Made by a program: the position numbers and the translations under genes
In this document: positions 8,701 to 9,647 of the stretch, piece by piece
Numbering within the stretch: position 1 is the first letter of the stretch
How the letters are laid out: each line of letters opens with the position of its first letter
The notes under the pieces: model-generated
Told to the model about the DNA's origin: nothing
Databases searched by the model: none
The model's input: the letters and a program-made list of their open reading frames with translations, nothing else
Assembly: GCA_905479545.1 (NCBI GenBank)
Contig: CAJQNE010000201.1
Span: 1-9,647 of the forward strand
Origin: an uncultured Gammaproteobacteria bacterium
Lineage (GTDB): Bacteria > Pseudomonadota > Gammaproteobacteria > CAJQNE01
Length of the DNA: 9,647 bases
Direction of reading: 5' to 3'

Positions 8701-9647
8701 GCCGGTGGCCAGGCCAAGTACGTCACAGAAGTCGTTGACGAACCGGTTCGCAACCTCGACATCACCAGCACCGATGCAGCTCAGGCGCTGTCGCTGCCGA
8801 TCGACGCGGCTGGCGTCTATGTAGTAGAGCTGGAAGCTCGCGATCAGCTCGGTCGCGCACAAGTGGTAAAAGTCGATTTATACGCTGGCGGCGATACTCC
8901 GGTCACCTGGTCACAACCGCCGTCACGGGTGTTTTCGGTGACAACCGATCAGACTAAGTACGCTCCGGGCGACACTGCCACGTTATTGTTGGAAAGCCCA
9001 TTCCAGCAAGCTCAGGCATTAGCAGTTATCGAAACGCCGGACGGCAATCGTTACCAATGGCTGGCGGTACGCGACGGAGTGGCGAAGCTGGATCTGCCGA
9101 TTGAGGCTCACTGGACACCTCGCCTGCCGGTACATTTCCTATTGATGCGGGGTCGCCTGCCGGGCGACGTCGAAATCAGCGGCGGCATGGATTTGGGCAA
9201 ACCGGTGACACTGGCAGCCACACGCTGGCTGGCCATCGACCCGGTCAAAAACCGCATTGACGTGCAGCTGGAATACCCTGAAAAAGCCCTCCCCGGCAGT
9301 GAGATAGAACTCACCGTCGAACTAACTGATGACGAAGATAAACCGCTATCAGGCGAGGTAACGCTATGGCTGGTAGACCAGGCAGTGCTGGCACTCGGCA
9401 CCGAGCAACGACTCGACATGCTGCCCGATTTCATTCGCGACCGTGGCACTCGCACCGCTCTGCGAGACACCCGTAACAGCGCTTTTGGCTTCTTACCGTT
9501 TATAGAAAACCCCGGTGGTGACGGCGGCGGCGCAATGGATGAGGCTTTGCTCGACAACGTCACGATTCGCAAGAACTTCCAACCGGTGCCGTATTTCAAC
9601 CCGAGCCTGAGAGTAGATGCCAGCGGCAAAGATCGGAAGAGCACACG
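5773..9647 (+). CDS. Alpha-2-macroglobulin family protein, 3' end missing (partial)
   Basis: The frame is open for 1291 codons to the edge; residues after about 1286 are adapter-derived. Family A2Ms trap proteases: cleavage of a bait segment closes the molecule around the attacker. Visible in order: signal sequence (residues 37-62); Ig-like N-terminal domains (about 85-300); a conserved segment with RFGPQTVPVSGRGF (431-444); QVTDLSL (567-573); the MG2 signature TERPVYRPDQTVHLKGYIR (697-715) ending with YKLPRFEV (790-797); ARYYAGGDVAGQ (817-828); VRLLHRQWHSYLQ (960-972); the pre-bait domain from YAPGDTA (1062-1068) to VTLWLVDQAVLAL (1196-1208); the bait; then RKNFQPVPYFNPSLRVDASG, which opens the A2M domain. 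The thioester (CxEQ) and receptor-binding-like regions lie beyond the window, so whether it is a thioester (YfhM-like) or thioester-free (YfaS-like) form cannot be told. It is probably periplasmic, and co-translated with the upstream repeat protein. Confidence 0.96.
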   Translation, partial: MDHFNMGRNTGRLFGTTAVQAASTTTSTSATPIRTPMRQLLSAAMLLSCSLSGPFLASAHAAAEATMPSVATAAMQKPAQPESIVMVPDEFLRPWDPVTLFFPKSAAALGPQQGGPADKPEKWVTLEPAHPGGWTWLDDHTLQFRPATAWPPLQRFNWSFAGKSLSLATLLAPPLYTTPRANAVVTEPLRSIKLNFAEPLDENTLARLLSIELSALPGIGDTVDAVLNSDDFDIKPLQRQSSGDGASYIVNLQQPLPAGQQVRLRLPLSLPDSAGTKQARKNDNQGSYTLAFQTAPAFRVTYFGCAGSRYPVAPGGVKYGEREALSCSANNRQLSLRFSATPQTLDAVLARNLVRISPPVANLNIEQAGPNLLLRGDFATDQLYQMTLQPWPLQDTENRPLQMDASSSLFLHFPRPDDRLSWGTGHGIVERFGPQTVPVSGRGFTRADLRIHRIDPLSRALWPFPNDPVAIDENQQPPGPGEAPAADSDLDRPINSYELSQQLRLLGSPSLSRLIDLPLTANGPSARFGLEMQELLQKISGKADPGHYLIGLRKLDNSSQRQWLRLQVTDLSLSVVESPDGVQFAVTSLQTALPVANASVTLEGVTTGSNGSWVKLFSGRTNAAGMVNWQPQANTPVRLRRIHVSKGGDSLLLDPDDAPEKFYSGRWQKDRGSWLVNTDAFIAADNNEPEPLCHLFTERPVYRPDQTVHLKGYIRNHQRGRLSIPKTSGRIVITAPNDNEYPLPVEVSEFGSFHAGFSDDDLPTGDYVARFEYGEENTQCGSVSFNLDAYKLPRFEVQLQAADIVPLDEPFDVSLAARYYAGGDVAGQEVNWRVLQFPSDWRPGGHDGFRFSSDSRFSGGTALSSEAVLEVTQATDENGSASISVNPALEPSAAPRRYIIESTVVGADETVSATKQVRALPAFVLGVKVPRFLPNANSIDLELLAVGPDDNGVAGKAITVRLLHRQWHSYLQAADFAGGQAKYVTEVVDEPVRNLDITSTDAAQALSLPIDAAGVYVVELEARDQLGRAQVVKVDLYAGGDTPVTWSQPPSRVFSVTTDQTKYAPGDTATLLLESPFQQAQALAVIETPDGNRYQWLAVRDGVAKLDLPIEAHWTPRLPVHFLLMRGRLPGDVEISGGMDLGKPVTLAATRWLAIDPVKNRIDVQLEYPEKALPGSEIELTVELTDDEDKPLSGEVTLWLVDQAVLALGTEQRLDMLPDFIRDRGTRTALRDTRNSAFGFLPFIENPGGDGGGAMDEALLDNVTIRKNFQPVPYFNPSLRVDASGKDRKST
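5881..5958 (+). other. Signal peptide region of the A2M, internal to the annotated start
   Basis: A typical signal begins at Met37: MRQLLSAAMLLSC, then more hydrophobic residues and ASAHA at 57-61, allowing signal peptidase I cleavage after Ala59 or shortly beyond. Cys49 in the context LLSC also satisfies a relaxed lipobox, so lipidation is possible. A 36-residue Thr/Ser-rich extension separates this from ATG5773. Confidence 0.6.
7849..8163 (+). other. MG2 domain of the A2M
   Basis: Residues about 693-797 match the MG2 (A2M N-terminal) domain. It starts at the TERPVYRPDQTVHLKG signature, equivalent to the 'TDRPIYRPGQTV' of other A2Ms, and ends at FNLDAYKLPRFEV. Cys693 and Cys780 sit just before the signature and near the end of the domain and could form a disulfide in the periplasm. 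Confidence 0.85.
9433..9564 (+). other. Predicted bait region of the A2M
   Basis: This segment (residues about 1221-1264) lies between the conserved VTLWLVDQAVLAL strand with LPDFI and the conserved RKNF motif, where vertebrate and bacterial A2Ms carry the protease bait. The first half is arginine-rich (RDRGTRTALRDTRNS), the middle has aromatic/hydrophobic residues (AFGFLPF), and the second half has a flexible GGDGGG run. The placement follows from the flanking motifs; which proteases cut it is unknown. Confidence 0.65.
9630..9647. other. Untrimmed Illumina TruSeq-type adapter at the contig end
   Basis: The final 18 bases, AGATCGGAAGAGCACACG, are identical to the start of the standard TruSeq/NEBNext read-1 3' adapter. 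Base 9630 may be genomic, since the AAA codon could be native. Translated through, it gives Asp-Arg-Lys-Ser-Thr straight after the family motif VDASGK, where A2Ms normally continue as an alternating hydrophobic strand. The genomic sequence therefore ends at about 9629-9630. Confidence 0.95.

Noticed and set aside
5773..9629. Thioester motif (CxEQ) of the A2M
   Set aside because: It is not found in the visible part, but this domain should lie downstream of the cut, so its absence here says nothing about the full protein.
9108..9644. 178-codon antisense open frame at the right edge
   Set aside because: It is opposite conserved A2M sequence, is serine/arginine-rich low-complexity in character, and includes adapter-derived bases.

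Overview
The window holds a short upstream tail and two very large, same-strand secreted-protein genes that overlap by one base (TAATG). Base use is moderately GC-rich, with a Gram-negative type Sec signal sequence on each protein. The second protein is a bacterial alpha-2-macroglobulin (A2M) of the long proteobacterial type, so the source is most likely a proteobacterium, perhaps a gammaproteobacterium. That placement rests on protein resemblance recalled from memory, not on a marker gene.

Layout. Positions 1-34 are a near-perfect rho-independent terminator closing a gene that lies left of the window. Positions 35-385 are a non-coding leader that must hold the promoter for what follows. Positions 386-5773 encode a 1795-residue exported protein with no recognisable catalytic domain. 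It is built of degenerate beta-sandwich modules that end in an 'AGxYRLxV' strand, resembling bacterial pre-peptidase C-terminal (PPC) domains. From 5773 to the right edge runs an open A2M gene. It contains N-terminal Ig/MG-like domains, the MG2 signature, the domain preceding the bait, the bait region and the first residues of the following A2M domain. The thioester domain and C-terminus are outside the window.

The last 18 bases (9630-9647) equal the start of the Illumina TruSeq-type adapter. The right edge is therefore an untrimmed sequencing artefact: the A2M gene is cut by the assembly, and its last few apparent codons are not biological.

How the parts may work together. Bacterial A2Ms are periplasmic, often lipid-anchored traps that inhibit invading proteases. 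Here the A2M start codon overlaps the stop of the giant repeat protein and has a good Shine-Dalgarno site inside that gene, so the two are very probably co-translated in one operon and made in related amounts. The repeat protein is a candidate periplasmic partner or scaffold for the A2M. I do not recognise this pairing as a described system. The link is inferred from gene order and shared export, not demonstrated.
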